NCBI RefSeq assembly: GCF_017876545.1
Contig: NZ_JAGIOD010000002.1
Location: 1,550,001-1,614,000, forward strand
Reading direction: 5' to 3'
Origin: Brachybacterium sacelli
Lineage (GTDB): Bacteria > Actinomycetota > Actinomycetes > Actinomycetales > Dermabacteraceae
DNA length: 64,000 nt
A program made the translations under genes and the position numbers. Below are positions 9,056 through 17,263 of this stretch, piece after piece. The notes below the pieces were generated by a model. That model had not been told where the DNA came from. It saw only the letters and a list, made by a program, of their open reading frames with translations, and did not search any database. How positions within the stretch are numbered: the first letter of the stretch is position 1; each line of letters begins with the position of its first letter.

Positions 9056-9772
9056 ATGGAGCTTCTGCAGTGGCTCTTCGAGGCGAGGATCGACTTCGCG
9101 GGCGGTCAGTTCGTCCTCCTGCGGGAGGTGCTGGGCAACGTCTTCGGTCTGCTGAGCGCCCTGGGCGGCATGCGCCGCAAGGTCTGGGCCTGGCCCCTCG
9201 GCATCGCCGGCAATCTCCTGCTGCTCACCGTCTTCCTGGGCACCGTCTTCGGCAACCCGAACTCCGTGGACCTGCTCGGTCAGGCCGGGCGTCAGGTCAT
9301 GTTCATCCTCACCAGCATCTACGGCTGGGTCCGCTGGCGGCAGGCCCAGCACACCGGCGGCACCGCCGTCGAGCCCCGCTGGGCCTCCTGGGGGACCCGC
9401 GTGCTGCTCGTCGTCGCCCTCGTCGGCGGCACCGCGGCGCTGACCCCGCTGTTCCGGGCGTTGGGCTCCTACGAGCCGGTGTGGGCGGACGCCTGGATCT
9501 TCATGGGCAGCCTGCTGGCGACCTTCGGCATGGCCAAGGGCTGGGTCGAGTTCTGGCTGATCTGGGTCGCCGTCGACCTCGTCGGTGTGCCGCTGCTGGT
9601 CGGCGCCGGGTACTACGCCAGCGCCTTCATGTATGTGTTCTACGGCGCCTTCACCCTCACGGGCTTCTTCGTGTGGTGGCGGGTGCGCAGCCGTCAGGAG
9701 CGCGGGGGAGAGAGCGACGGTGCCGTCTCGGTGGAGACCGCGCACCTGGATCCCACGGTGCGCCGGGAGTGA
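9056..9772 (+). CDS. pnuC: nicotinamide riboside transporter PnuC
   Basis: 238 residues, 6-7 membrane spans. PnuC proteins let nicotinamide riboside enter the cell by facilitated diffusion for NAD synthesis. The '[24 protein letters not shown]' region, 'YGWVRW' and the aromatic-rich C-terminal half fit the family. GGGGAGAGG precedes the ATG at 9056. Likely last gene of the fmt operon. No NiaR or riboswitch element is visible. Confidence 0.9.
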   Translation: MELLQWLFEARIDFAGGQFVLLREVLGNVFGLLSALGGMRRKVWAWPLGIAGNLLLLTVFLGTVFGNPNSVDLLGQAGRQVMFILTSIYGWVRWRQAQHTGGTAVEPRWASWGTRVLLVVALVGGTAALTPLFRALGSYEPVWADAWIFMGSLLATFGMAKGWVEFWLIWVAVDLVGVPLLVGAGYYASAFMYVFYGAFTLTGFFVWWRVRSRQERGGESDGAVSVETAHLDPTVRRE

Positions 9773-9821
9773 TCCCGCTCCCGGTGGACGGGCGGGCGCG
9801 CGGACCGCGCGGCAGGGCGCG

Positions 9822-9827
9822 TACCCT
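9822..9827 (+). promoter_or_regulatory. -10 box TACCCT of leaderless hisE-hisG transcript
   Basis: TACCCT ends 6 nt before the hisE GTG, so transcription should start at or next to the start codon. There is no ribosome binding site. Confidence 0.6.
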
Positions 9828-9833
9828 GGTGGT

Positions 9834-10097
9834 GTGAAGGATTTCGAGGCACTGTTCGCCGAGCTCACCGAGAAGGCCCGCACCCGACCCGAGGGATCGG
9901 GCACCGTGCGCGAGCTCGACGCCGGGGTGCACCAGATCGGCAAGAAGATCGTGGAGGAAGCGGCGGAGGTCTGGATGGCCTGCGAGCACGAGTCGCAGGA
10001 GGACGCCGCCATGGAGATCAGCCAGCTCCTCTACCACCTGCAGGTGATGATGGTCGCCAAGGACATCTCCCTCGAGGACGTCTACCGGCAGCTCTGA
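9834..10097 (+). CDS. hisE: phosphoribosyl-ATP pyrophosphohydrolase
   Basis: 87 residues from GTG 9834. Catalyses the second step of histidine synthesis, PR-ATP to PR-AMP. The MazG-like helices carry [14 protein letters not shown], which supplies the acidic Mg2+ ligands, and LLYHLQVMM. hisG follows after about 97 nt. The start is set by the -10 box 6 nt upstream and by the [11 protein letters not shown] family N-terminus. Confidence 0.95.
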   Translation: MKDFEALFAELTEKARTRPEGSGTVRELDAGVHQIGKKIVEEAAEVWMACEHESQEDAAMEISQLLYHLQVMMVAKDISLEDVYRQL

Positions 10098-10194
10098 GCC
10101 GCCGCCACCTGCTGACCCCAGTTCCACCGACCCACCGGTCGACGACTCCGTCGGCCCTCATCCCGTGCGCCGCCGCGGCGGCCGAGGAGGATCC

Positions 10195-11052
10195 GTGCTG
10201 CGCATCGCCGTCCCCAACAAGGGCGCCCTGTCCGAGCCCGCCGCCGAGCTGCTGCAGGAGGCCGGATACCGGCGCCGCGGCATGGCCAAGGAGCTCGTCG
10301 TCGTGGACGAGGAGAACGACGTCGAGTTCTTCTACCTGCGACCCCGCGACATCGCCGTGTACGTCGGTTCGGGAACCGTGGACGTCGGCATCACCGGTCA
10401 GGACATGCTGATCGACTCGCGCACCCCCGCCCGCGAGATCCTCTCCCTGGGATTCGCCCGCTCCACCTTCCGCTTCGCCGCCCCGCTCGGCACCCGCTCG
10501 GACGTCTCCGACCTCGCCGGCACCCGCATCGCCACCAGTTACGAGAACCTCGTCGAGGACTACCTCACCGAGCGCGGGGTGGACGCCTCGGTGGTCCACC
10601 TCGACGGAGCGGTCGAGTCCTCGATCCGCCTGGGCGTCGCCGACGTGATCGCCGACGTCGTCGAGACCGGCACCACGTTGCGCCAGGCGGGGCTCGAGCC
10701 CTTCGGCGAGCCGATCATGACCAGTCAGGCCGTGCTCTTCTCCCGGCCCGGGATGGAGCTCGACGCCGCCGGGCAGCACTCCCTCGAGGTCCTCGAGCGC
10801 CGCACCCGCGGCGTGCTGGTGGCCCGCGAGTACGTGATGCTCGACTACGACGTGCCCACCGCCCTGCTGGAGACGGCCGTCGAGATCACCCCCGGTCTGC
10901 AGTCCCCGACGGTCTCGCCCCTGCACGGCGGGCAGTGGTCCGCCGTGCGGGCGATGGTCGACCGCCGCGCCGCCCACCGCATGATGGACGACCTGTACGC
11001 CGCCGGCGCCCGCGCCATCCTCGTCACGGCCATCCAGGCCTGTCGTATCTGA
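10195..11052 (+). CDS. hisG: ATP phosphoribosyltransferase, long form
   Basis: 285 residues. Catalyses the committed step of histidine synthesis from ATP and PRPP. Motifs VPNKGALSEPA, VGITGQDML and the PRPP loop region ADVIADVVETGTTLR are present. The length beyond 280 residues includes the C-terminal ACT-like domain used for histidine feedback inhibition. GAGGAGGA precedes the GTG at 10195; the longer frame from 10165 lacks a binding site. Confidence 0.95.
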   Translation: MLRIAVPNKGALSEPAAELLQEAGYRRRGMAKELVVVDEENDVEFFYLRPRDIAVYVGSGTVDVGITGQDMLIDSRTPAREILSLGFARSTFRFAAPLGTRSDVSDLAGTRIATSYENLVEDYLTERGVDASVVHLDGAVESSIRLGVADVIADVVETGTTLRQAGLEPFGEPIMTSQAVLFSRPGMELDAAGQHSLEVLERRTRGVLVAREYVMLDYDVPTALLETAVEITPGLQSPTVSPLHGGQWSAVRAMVDRRAAHRMMDDLYAAGARAILVTAIQACRI

Positions 11053-11058
11053 GCTGCC

Positions 11059-11538
11059 GTGTCCTCGTCGGATCCGGGCTCTCCCGGCGGCCAGGAGCCA
11101 GAGACCATCGTGCTGCGGCCGCGGATGGTGCGCGTGTCCGCCTATCTCACGGGGGTGATCGTGCTCGCGGGCATGATCGGCGGCGCCGTGGCGCTGGAGA
11201 GCTTCCATCTCGGCGGACGGCTGGGTCTGGTGGCGATGGGCATCCTGATGTTCCTGTTCTGCCACCTCGAGGCCTCCGTGCGGCTGATCGCACGGCCGCG
11301 CGTGCTCGAAGTGCGCAACGTGTTCCGCGTCCGCACGCTGGACTGGCCGGAGATCGTCGGGATCAGCTTCCCGATGGGGGACCCCTGGGCGCACCTGGAC
11401 CTCGCCGACGGATCGACGCTCGCGATCAACGCCATCCAGCGCTACGACGGCAAGCGCGCCATCGCCGCTGCCCACCGGCTCCAGCGGCTCGTCCACGAGC
11501 GCGGCGAGGCGACCGATTCCGATCCCCCCGGGCCCTGA
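11059..11538 (+). CDS. PH-domain membrane protein of unknown function
   Basis: 159 residues with two membrane helices (about 27-45 and 53-70), followed by a cytosolic bacterial PH-like domain (LIARPRVLEVRN, LDWPEIVGI, LADGSTLAI). The GTG start is 6 nt after hisG, so it is co-transcribed. Similar small PH proteins follow hisG in other actinobacteria, but no function in histidine synthesis is established. Confidence 0.7.
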   Translation: MSSSDPGSPGGQEPETIVLRPRMVRVSAYLTGVIVLAGMIGGAVALESFHLGGRLGLVAMGILMFLFCHLEASVRLIARPRVLEVRNVFRVRTLDWPEIVGISFPMGDPWAHLDLADGSTLAINAIQRYDGKRAIAAAHRLQRLVHERGEATDSDPPGP

Positions 11539-11546
11539 CGCGCAGG

Positions 11547-12662
11547 TCAGCGCCGTGGGACGAGGGTCGCGGCGCATCGCCCGGCGAGCGCTGCGTACCG
11601 GAAGGCCTCGGGGTCCTCGCCGAGGCTGCGCCCCATGGTCGACAGCCGCAGCGGCATCTCCTCGAGGGCGTCCCGCAGCCCTTTCGCGTCGACCTCGGTC
11701 AGCACGTGCTCGATGCCCCGCTCCCGCCCCGGCGCGACAATCGCTGTTTTCACCTGTTCCTGCACTGACGCATGAAAAGGGCTGTAACGCGAGTCGTTCC
11801 GGGAGAGCACGGGGAGATGGGCCGGTGCGAGCGTGGCCTGGCCGTAGGTGGTCGCGGAGTGGTGCGAGAGCCCCCGATGGCGATCGCGGTGGTCGGCGTT
11901 CGAGACTCGCAGCGCGGCCACCGGGGTGCCGCCCAGCGCGGTCGCCGCATGCACGGACTCGGCTGCCTCGATCCCGGAGAAGCCCCAGCCCGTGCCCGTA
12001 CCGAGGTTCCCCGGGCCCTGGATCACCACGGCCACGTCGGCCCGCACCACGTGCTTGGCGCCGAGCAGTGCGGAGTGGACCGTGACCGCCTCGAGGTCGC
12101 CGCCGAAGGACTGCCCCGCGCTGATCACTGAGGTCAGCAGGCCGGTCTCCCGCAGCCGGGCGGTGGTGCGCGAGTACGCGGCCGGGAGCGCGGCGCCGTC
12201 GGTGTGCACATAGGCGATGCGGGCGCCGTGCCGCTGGGCGCGGATCCCGGCGATGATCGCGGGCAGCGAGGAGTGCAGGTCGGCGACGACGACCGGCATC
12301 CCGTCGACGCCCCGGGCCTCGCGGATCGTGTCGTAGTGCTCCCCGTCGGGGTCGTCGATCGCATCGACCATCGTCTGCATCGGGGTGTAGCGCGCCTTGA
12401 CCATGTGGCCGGTGGCAATCTCCGGGTCGGGCAGCACGTCCAGGCGCGCTACCACCAGGGCATCGCCCCCGGTGCCGAGCCCGCGCCGCAGCGCATTGGT
12501 GTTCAGCAGCACCCGCTCCCCGTGCTCCGGTGTGCCTGTCAGCTCGGGGTAGGCGAGCGCGGAGACCACCTCGCCGTCGTCCTCGGTCTCGACCTCCAAG
12601 CGGGCCACGCCTCGCCAGGATGATCTCGCGCCGGTGACCGTTGCCCGTTCCCAGTGCAGCAT
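11547..12662 (-). CDS. DUF3866 family protein
   Basis: 371 residues, matching in length and sequence the actinobacterial DUF3866 family, whose function is unknown. Visible blocks include GHMVKARYTP, VVADLHSSLPAI, YVHTDGAALP and VIQGPGNLGTGTGWGFSG. There is no signal peptide or membrane span. It ends 9 nt from the PH gene stop (convergent). Its start codon is only 14 nt from the IS481 element: before insertion it would have been divergent from pafBC with about 48 bp between start codons. Confidence 0.8.
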   Translation of the reverse strand: MLHWERATVTGARSSWRGVARLEVETEDDGEVVSALAYPELTGTPEHGERVLLNTNALRRGLGTGGDALVVARLDVLPDPEIATGHMVKARYTPMQTMVDAIDDPDGEHYDTIREARGVDGMPVVVADLHSSLPAIIAGIRAQRHGARIAYVHTDGAALPAAYSRTTARLRETGLLTSVISAGQSFGGDLEAVTVHSALLGAKHVVRADVAVVIQGPGNLGTGTGWGFSGIEAAESVHAATALGGTPVAALRVSNADHRDRHRGLSHHSATTYGQATLAPAHLPVLSRNDSRYSPFHASVQEQVKTAIVAPGRERGIEHVLTEVDAKGLRDALEEMPLRLSTMGRSLGEDPEAFRYAALAGRCAATLVPRR

Positions 12663-12668
12663 GGGACC

Positions 12669-12674
12669 AGCCTA
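12669..12674 (-). promoter_or_regulatory. -10 box TAGGCT of DUF3866 gene, overlapping IS target site
   Basis: On the minus strand TAGGCT is followed by 6 nt and the ATG, the same leaderless layout as glgC, hisE and pafBC. Its first four bases lie in the CCTAGG target duplication, so the box survived the IS insertion but everything upstream of it is now IS DNA. Confidence 0.55.
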
Positions 12675-12676
12675 GG
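12671..12676. repeat. left CCTAGG target-site duplication of IS481 element
   Basis: Direct repeat of the copy at 13793-13798. It is also a palindrome containing CTAG. Confidence 0.85.
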
Positions 12677-13682
12677 TGTAGTTGGTCATGACGTTGTCGA
12701 CGCCGGTGTGAAGTCGTGAGGCCGGGGGCTGGTCGCCGCAGGCGGTGTGGGGTCGGTGGAAATTGTAGTGATGGACCCAGATCGCGATCGCTTCGCGCCG
12801 CTCGGTCTCGGAGCCGTAGGGGCGGGCGTAGAGGCACTCCTCGGCCAGGATCCGCTGGTAGCGCTCGATCTTGCCGTTGTGGCGAGGTGTGTAGATCCTC
12901 GTACGCTGGTGCCGGGAGATGAAAGCGCAGGTCGATCGCCGAAACGCTGAGGCGGTGTAGTTGCTGCCGTTGTCGGTGACCAGCCGCGTGATCCAGGTGA
13001 TGCCGTGCGCGGCGAAGAACACGCGGGCGCGATGGAAGAACCCGATGGTCGTGATCGCTTTCTCGTCCTCGAGCGACTCGGTGTAGGACAGGCGGGAGAA
13101 GCCGTCCTCCATGGAGTGGAGGTAGGTGTAGCCGACCTTTTGCTTGTGGGCGCGCTTGCCGGCGAGGGCCAGTTCGCTGCCACGACCATGGGCCCGCCAG
13201 CCGCCGCCGTCGGGAATCTGACCGACCTTCTTGACGTCCATGTGGACTATGTGGCCGGGGTAGCGGGCGGTGATCTTCCCTGGTGAACGCAGGTTCTCAC
13301 CGTCTGGGGTGATATCGCGGATCCGGTTCAAGCCGAGGCGGTCCAGCCACCTCGTCACCGTCCTCACGCAGCACGCGAACCCGTGGCCGTCGGCGAGCTC
13401 GCGGGCGATCCGGCGCGCGGACCACTTCCTCTTCCGCCGCCAGGACTCGATCAGCTCGAGCACCCAGATCGGGAGGCGGGTGGGGCGGTTCGCCGGCGCG
13501 CTGGAGTGGTCTTGCAGGCCTGGGTCGCCGTGCTCGCGGTAGCGGCCGACCCATTTCGAGAGCGTGGTGCGAGCGATGTGAAACTCGGCCGCGACGTGGG
13601 CGATCGGGCGACCGGAGTCGATGACCTGCGCGACAGCTCGCTGCCTTCCAACGACGGTCAGCGGCGCATTACGGTGGTGCAT
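12672..13682 (-). CDS. IS481-family transposase
   Basis: 336 residues. N-terminal helix-turn-helix region (about 10-65; AAEFHIARTTLSKWVGRYRE) and a DDE integrase core with HMDVKK, LVTDNGSNY and the glutamate in KIERYQRILAEE. The last codon and the TAG stop use bases of the CCTAGG target duplication, so the element itself does not encode its own stop. Confidence 0.95.
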   Translation of the reverse strand: MHHRNAPLTVVGRQRAVAQVIDSGRPIAHVAAEFHIARTTLSKWVGRYREHGDPGLQDHSSAPANRPTRLPIWVLELIESWRRKRKWSARRIARELADGHGFACCVRTVTRWLDRLGLNRIRDITPDGENLRSPGKITARYPGHIVHMDVKKVGQIPDGGGWRAHGRGSELALAGKRAHKQKVGYTYLHSMEDGFSRLSYTESLEDEKAITTIGFFHRARVFFAAHGITWITRLVTDNGSNYTASAFRRSTCAFISRHQRTRIYTPRHNGKIERYQRILAEECLYARPYGSETERREAIAIWVHHYNFHRPHTACGDQPPASRLHTGVDNVMTNYT

Positions 13683-13792
13683 GGAACGGGCCTCTTCCTG
13701 CGAGACGGTTGCTTAGACACCACCCATCGTGCAGTCCAGGGGCCCGTTCCTTCATCCCATACGCCGTGACCACAACGTCATGACCCGCAACA
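12677..13792 (-). mobile_element. IS481-family insertion sequence, complete (1,116 bp)
   Basis: The ends read TGTAGTTGGTCATGACGTT on the left and, reversed, TGTTGCGGGTCATGACGTT on the right; 18 of the 21 terminal bases match. Both sides are flanked by CCTAGG (12671-12676 and 13793-13798), a 6-bp duplication that fits the NCTAGN target known for IS481. One transposase gene fills the element. The perfect duplication and open reading frame suggest a recent, possibly active insertion. Confidence 0.92.
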
Positions 13793-13798
13793 CCTAGG
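13793..13798. repeat. right CCTAGG target-site duplication of IS481 element
   Basis: Copy of 12671-12676. It lies immediately before or at the expected -35 position of pafBC. Confidence 0.85.
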
Positions 13799-13820
13799 GC
13801 CGCGGAGCCCGTGGGGCCGC

Positions 13821-13826
13821 TACCCT
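13821..13826 (+). promoter_or_regulatory. -10 box TACCCT of leaderless pafBC
   Basis: TACCCT ends 6 nt before the GTG start. The IS481 right end and its target duplication end at 13798, 22 bp upstream of this box, so the native sequence upstream of about -35 has been displaced. Confidence 0.55.
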
Positions 13827-13832
13827 GGCCGG

Positions 13833-15827
13833 GTGGCTGCCAAAGGTGTGGAAAGACTGCTCAACGTCATCATGACGATCGGGTCGCGCCGTCGGATCGA
13901 CCGCGCGAAGCTCTTCGCCGTGATCCCCGACTATGCGAACGCGACGTCCGAGCAGGCCGCGGAGCGCATGTTCGAGCGCGACAAGGCCGCGATCCTGGAG
14001 CTCGGACTGCCGTTGGTCACCGAGCGGGACGTCCTCGACGAGAACACCGTCTTCTACCGGATCGACGCGGCGCAGTCCGGTGCCGTGCTGGACCTCACCA
14101 CCGAGGAGTACACGGTGCTGCTGGCCGCGAGTCGGGCCTGGGACGACGCCGCCGCCGGGGGAGCGGCCCGGCGGGTGCGCTCCAAGCTGCTCAGCCTCGG
14201 TCACGACGCCGATCCCGACCTGCTGCGCCGCACCCCCCGCGGCGCCGTGGAGTCGCTGCCCGTGCTCTCCCCGCTGCTCGAGGCCGTCACCGCGGCCCGT
14301 TCGGTGCGCTTCACGTACCGCGGGACCCATGGCGCCCCGGCCGAGCGTCACGTCGAGCCGTGGGTGGTGGGTGTCCACGAGGGGCACTGGTACGTCCACG
14401 GCTGGGACCGGGACCGCTCGGCCCCGCGCCTGTTCCGTGCCTCCCGCATCGAGTCCTTCCCGGCCGAGGGCCCGCCCTCGGTGCAGGAGCGCCCGGAGCA
14501 GACGGACCTCGCCTCCGTGCTCGAGGCGATGCACCACAGCGACGACCACGCCCGCGCGGTCGTCGTCGCGGCCCCCTTCAAGGCACTCGCCCTGCGCGAC
14601 CGCGCCGGCGCGTCCCTGGATGCCGAGCGACTCGAGCTGCCGCCGCTGCCCCGGCCCGCCGCGCGCCGGCTGGTCCTGGCCGACGTCCGCTGGGGCGAGC
14701 TGCTCGAACCGGTCCCGTGGCGCGCCGAGCTCGCGGAGGTCCTCACCGCCGTCGCCGACGCCCACGAGGGGGAGGGCGACACCGCTGCCGTCGACGCGGC
14801 GGCCGTACGTCCTGAGCCCAGGATCCGCACCACCCCGACCGGCACCGACACCCTGTCCCGGCTGATCTCCGAGGCGGCGTACGTGATGGATCGCGGCGAG
14901 GTCGATCTCGCCGAGCTCTCCGCCGCCCTCGGCGTCTCGACGAAGCAGCTGATCACCGATCTCCAGGTGCTGTTCGTCTGCGGCGACATGGGCACCGGCT
15001 GGGAGGACCTGATCGAGGCCGAGTGGGAGCACGGGACCGTCCGGGTGCGCAATGCCGAGCCGCTTCGGCGGGCGCTGCGGCTGAGCGCCGTCGAGATCAC
15101 CGCGCTGCTGGCCGGGCTCGCCGCCCTCGAACCCTCCGCCGGGGAGGCCGAGAGCATCGTCGCCAGTGCCCGCGGGAAGCTCCTGGCCGGCGCAGGGGGC
15201 TCCTCCGATCAGCCGGTGGAGCCGCCCACCAGGGCCGAGCTCGCCGAGGCCGCCTCCGTGGACGAGATGGCCTCGCGCACCGCCGATCGCGCCGAGTCCG
15301 TCCTGACCGCCGTCCACCGTGCGCTGCGCGCCGAGACGGACGACGACGCGTCGCGCCTGATGATCCGCTACTCCTCGATCGACCGGCCGGGCACCAGCAT
15401 CCGCCGCATCCGCCCGCTGCGGATCGACACCGACGGCACCCGCTCCTACCTGCTGGCCGAGTGCGAGCTCGCCCAGGGAAAGCGCCGCTTCCGGCTGGAC
15501 CGGGTCGTGGAGATCCTGCCGGCGGACACGCCGCAGGGGCGCGCCGACCTCGGTGAGGGGCCGGTGCTCGACGGCCTCGCCGACGGCGAGGTCTGGCTGC
15601 GGCTCGATCCGCCGGGTCGCTGGGTCGGGGAGTCCTTCGGTGCCGTCGAGCTGCGCGACGGCGCGGACGGTGCGGCCTTCGCCCGTCTGGACCGACCGGT
15701 GCGCGCGGCGCTCGTGGACGCGGTCCTCGAATCCGCGGGGGCCGTCGAGGTCCTCGCCCCGCGTGAGCTCAGAGACACTATCGTGACCGTGGCCCGCGCC
15801 GCAGGCGCACGTCACTCCCAGCCCTAG
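13833..15827 (+). CDS. pafBC: PafB-PafC fusion, WYL-domain transcription activator
   Basis: 664 residues, about the sum of PafB and PafC. Two halves (1-325 and 340-664) each have a winged-helix-like N-terminus (residues 1-90; then TDTLSRLISEAAYVMDRGEVD) followed by a WYL-type domain (first: VRFTYRG, VVGVHEGHWYVHGWD, LFRASRIESF; second: LMIRYSS, LLAECELAQGKRRFRLDRV). PafBC activates the LexA-independent DNA-damage regulon of actinobacteria, including proteasome genes. Natural fusions are known in Micrococcales. GTG start; leaderless promoter 6 nt upstream; IS481 inserted just upstream. Confidence 0.92.
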   Translation: MAAKGVERLLNVIMTIGSRRRIDRAKLFAVIPDYANATSEQAAERMFERDKAAILELGLPLVTERDVLDENTVFYRIDAAQSGAVLDLTTEEYTVLLAASRAWDDAAAGGAARRVRSKLLSLGHDADPDLLRRTPRGAVESLPVLSPLLEAVTAARSVRFTYRGTHGAPAERHVEPWVVGVHEGHWYVHGWDRDRSAPRLFRASRIESFPAEGPPSVQERPEQTDLASVLEAMHHSDDHARAVVVAAPFKALALRDRAGASLDAERLELPPLPRPAARRLVLADVRWGELLEPVPWRAELAEVLTAVADAHEGEGDTAAVDAAAVRPEPRIRTTPTGTDTLSRLISEAAYVMDRGEVDLAELSAALGVSTKQLITDLQVLFVCGDMGTGWEDLIEAEWEHGTVRVRNAEPLRRALRLSAVEITALLAGLAALEPSAGEAESIVASARGKLLAGAGGSSDQPVEPPTRAELAEAASVDEMASRTADRAESVLTAVHRALRAETDDDASRLMIRYSSIDRPGTSIRRIRPLRIDTDGTRSYLLAECELAQGKRRFRLDRVVEILPADTPQGRADLGEGPVLDGLADGEVWLRLDPPGRWVGESFGAVELRDGADGAAFARLDRPVRAALVDAVLESAGAVEVLAPRELRDTIVTVARAAGARHSQP

Positions 15828-15955
15828 CCGTTACCCTGGGACGACCCGCCGCACGGTGGGCCGGACCACCGTCCGAGCGGTCCGTCAAGCGCTCCGTCCG
15901 CTGTGGGATGATGTGTGGGCCCGTGCAAGATCGCGGCGCTTCTGAAAGGTATTCC

Positions 15956-16315
15956 ATGAGTTTCTTCCGTAGCCCCTGGCCGATCGTCATCCTGGTCGTG
16001 CTGGTGATCCTGCTTTTCGGGGCCAACAAGCTGCCCGGTCTCGCACGCAACATGGGAAAGTCGATGCGCGTCTTCAAGAGCGAGGTCGAAGAGCTGCGCG
16101 GCGATGACAAGGAAGAGGACGAGGGTGAGGGCGGGACCGACGAGCCGCGCTCCCGTTCTTCCCGCGAGCGGGACCGTGACGACAGCGGCGACCGGCCCTC
16201 GCGAGACGGTCGTGATGACCGCCGCACCCGTGACGACCGCGAGTACGACCCCCGCGACGAGTCCGAGCCCGAGAGCGTCCGCCGCCGCGAGGACGGCGAC
16301 TACCGTCGGGACTGA
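15956..16315 (+). CDS. tatA: Sec-independent translocase TatA
   Basis: 119 residues: a short N-terminal membrane helix (about 5-22), the hinge FGANKLPGLARNMG, an amphipathic helix, then a long Asp/Glu/Arg-rich hydrophilic tail (45-119) longer than in most TatA. TatA multimers form the pore for folded proteins with twin-arginine signals. GAAAGG precedes the ATG at 15956; an in-frame extension to 15908 lacks a site. tatC follows after 78 nt. Confidence 0.93.
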   Translation: MSFFRSPWPIVILVVLVILLFGANKLPGLARNMGKSMRVFKSEVEELRGDDKEEDEGEGGTDEPRSRSSRERDRDDSGDRPSRDGRDDRRTRDDREYDPRDESEPESVRRREDGDYRRD

Positions 16316-16393
16316 GCACCCGGGCGCCGGTTGACGCCAGGGGGTCCGGGCAGATGATCGCCCGGACCTCGAACGCTGGGAGGAAGCAGACCC

Positions 16394-17263
16394 GTGGCGA
16401 GTGATACGCAGGGCCGCGAACGGGCCAGGAAGCCGCGTTCGCCCAAGGACCCCGAAGGGCGCATGTCCCTCGGGGAGCATCTCATCGAGCTGCGCAATCG
16501 CCTGGTGATCAGCGCTGCGGCGGTGCTGATCCTTTCCGTCGTGGGCTGGTTCCTGTTCGACTGGGTCTTCGAGGCGCTCAAGCGCCCGTTCAGGGTTGCC
16601 GCTGCGCAGGGTCTGCAGGCGGACCTCAACTTCCAGGGCGTGGGCACCGGTCTGAACGTGCAGCTGCAGATGTCCGCATATGTGGGCCTGCTGCTTGCTT
16701 CCCCGGTGATCATGGTGCAGATCTGGATGTTCGTCATGCCGGGTCTGCACCGGAACGAGCGCAAGTACGCGGTGGGCTTCTTCGGCACGGCCATCCCATT
16801 GTTCTTCATCGGATGCGCCGCAGGGTACTGGGCCATCAACCAGCTGGTCCCCGTGCTTCTGAGCTTCACCCCGCAAGCCGACCAGGTCATGCAGCTCATC
16901 AAGTATGACGAGTACCTGAGCATGTTGGTCAAGACGATGCTCGCCTTCGGCATCGCCTTCGTGGTCCCCGTGGTGATGGTGCTGATGAACTTCCTCGGCC
17001 TCATCCGGGGTCGGACCATGCTCAAGGCCTGGCGCTGGATCATCTTCATCAGCGTGCTGTTCACCGCGATCATGGTGCCGACGCCGGAGCCGTTCACCCT
17101 GCTCGCGATGTCCGCTGTGATCGCGAGCCTGTTCTTCGCCGCGATCGTCATCGCACTGATCCACGACAAGCGCCACGGCGTGGGCGATGACGACGAGCTG
17201 GACGACGACGAGACCGAACCCCTCGAGAAGCCGTCGAGCCTCGACGACGAGGACGGACGGTGA
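16394..17263 (+). CDS. tatC: Sec-independent translocase TatC
   Basis: 289 residues with six membrane helices. TatC is the receptor for twin-arginine signal peptides. The family N-terminus MSLGEHLIELRNRL, the first periplasmic loop and the F-P-rich 'FVVPVVMVLMNFLGL' segment are clear. An acidic C-terminal tail ends the protein. GTG start after GGGAGGAAG. Overlaps the lipid kinase gene by 4 nt (GTGA). Confidence 0.95.
   Translation: MASDTQGRERARKPRSPKDPEGRMSLGEHLIELRNRLVISAAAVLILSVVGWFLFDWVFEALKRPFRVAAAQGLQADLNFQGVGTGLNVQLQMSAYVGLLLASPVIMVQIWMFVMPGLHRNERKYAVGFFGTAIPLFFIGCAAGYWAINQLVPVLLSFTPQADQVMQLIKYDEYLSMLVKTMLAFGIAFVVPVVMVLMNFLGLIRGRTMLKAWRWIIFISVLFTAIMVPTPEPFTLLAMSAVIASLFFAAIVIALIHDKRHGVGDDDELDDDETEPLEKPSSLDDEDGR

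Noticed and set aside
10018..12837. 939-aa minus-strand ORF
   Set aside because: Crosses hisE, hisG, the PH gene, the DUF3866 gene in another frame and the IS end; no coherent protein.
13794..15815. 673-aa minus-strand ORF opposite pafBC
   Set aside because: Shadow frame of the well supported PafBC fusion.
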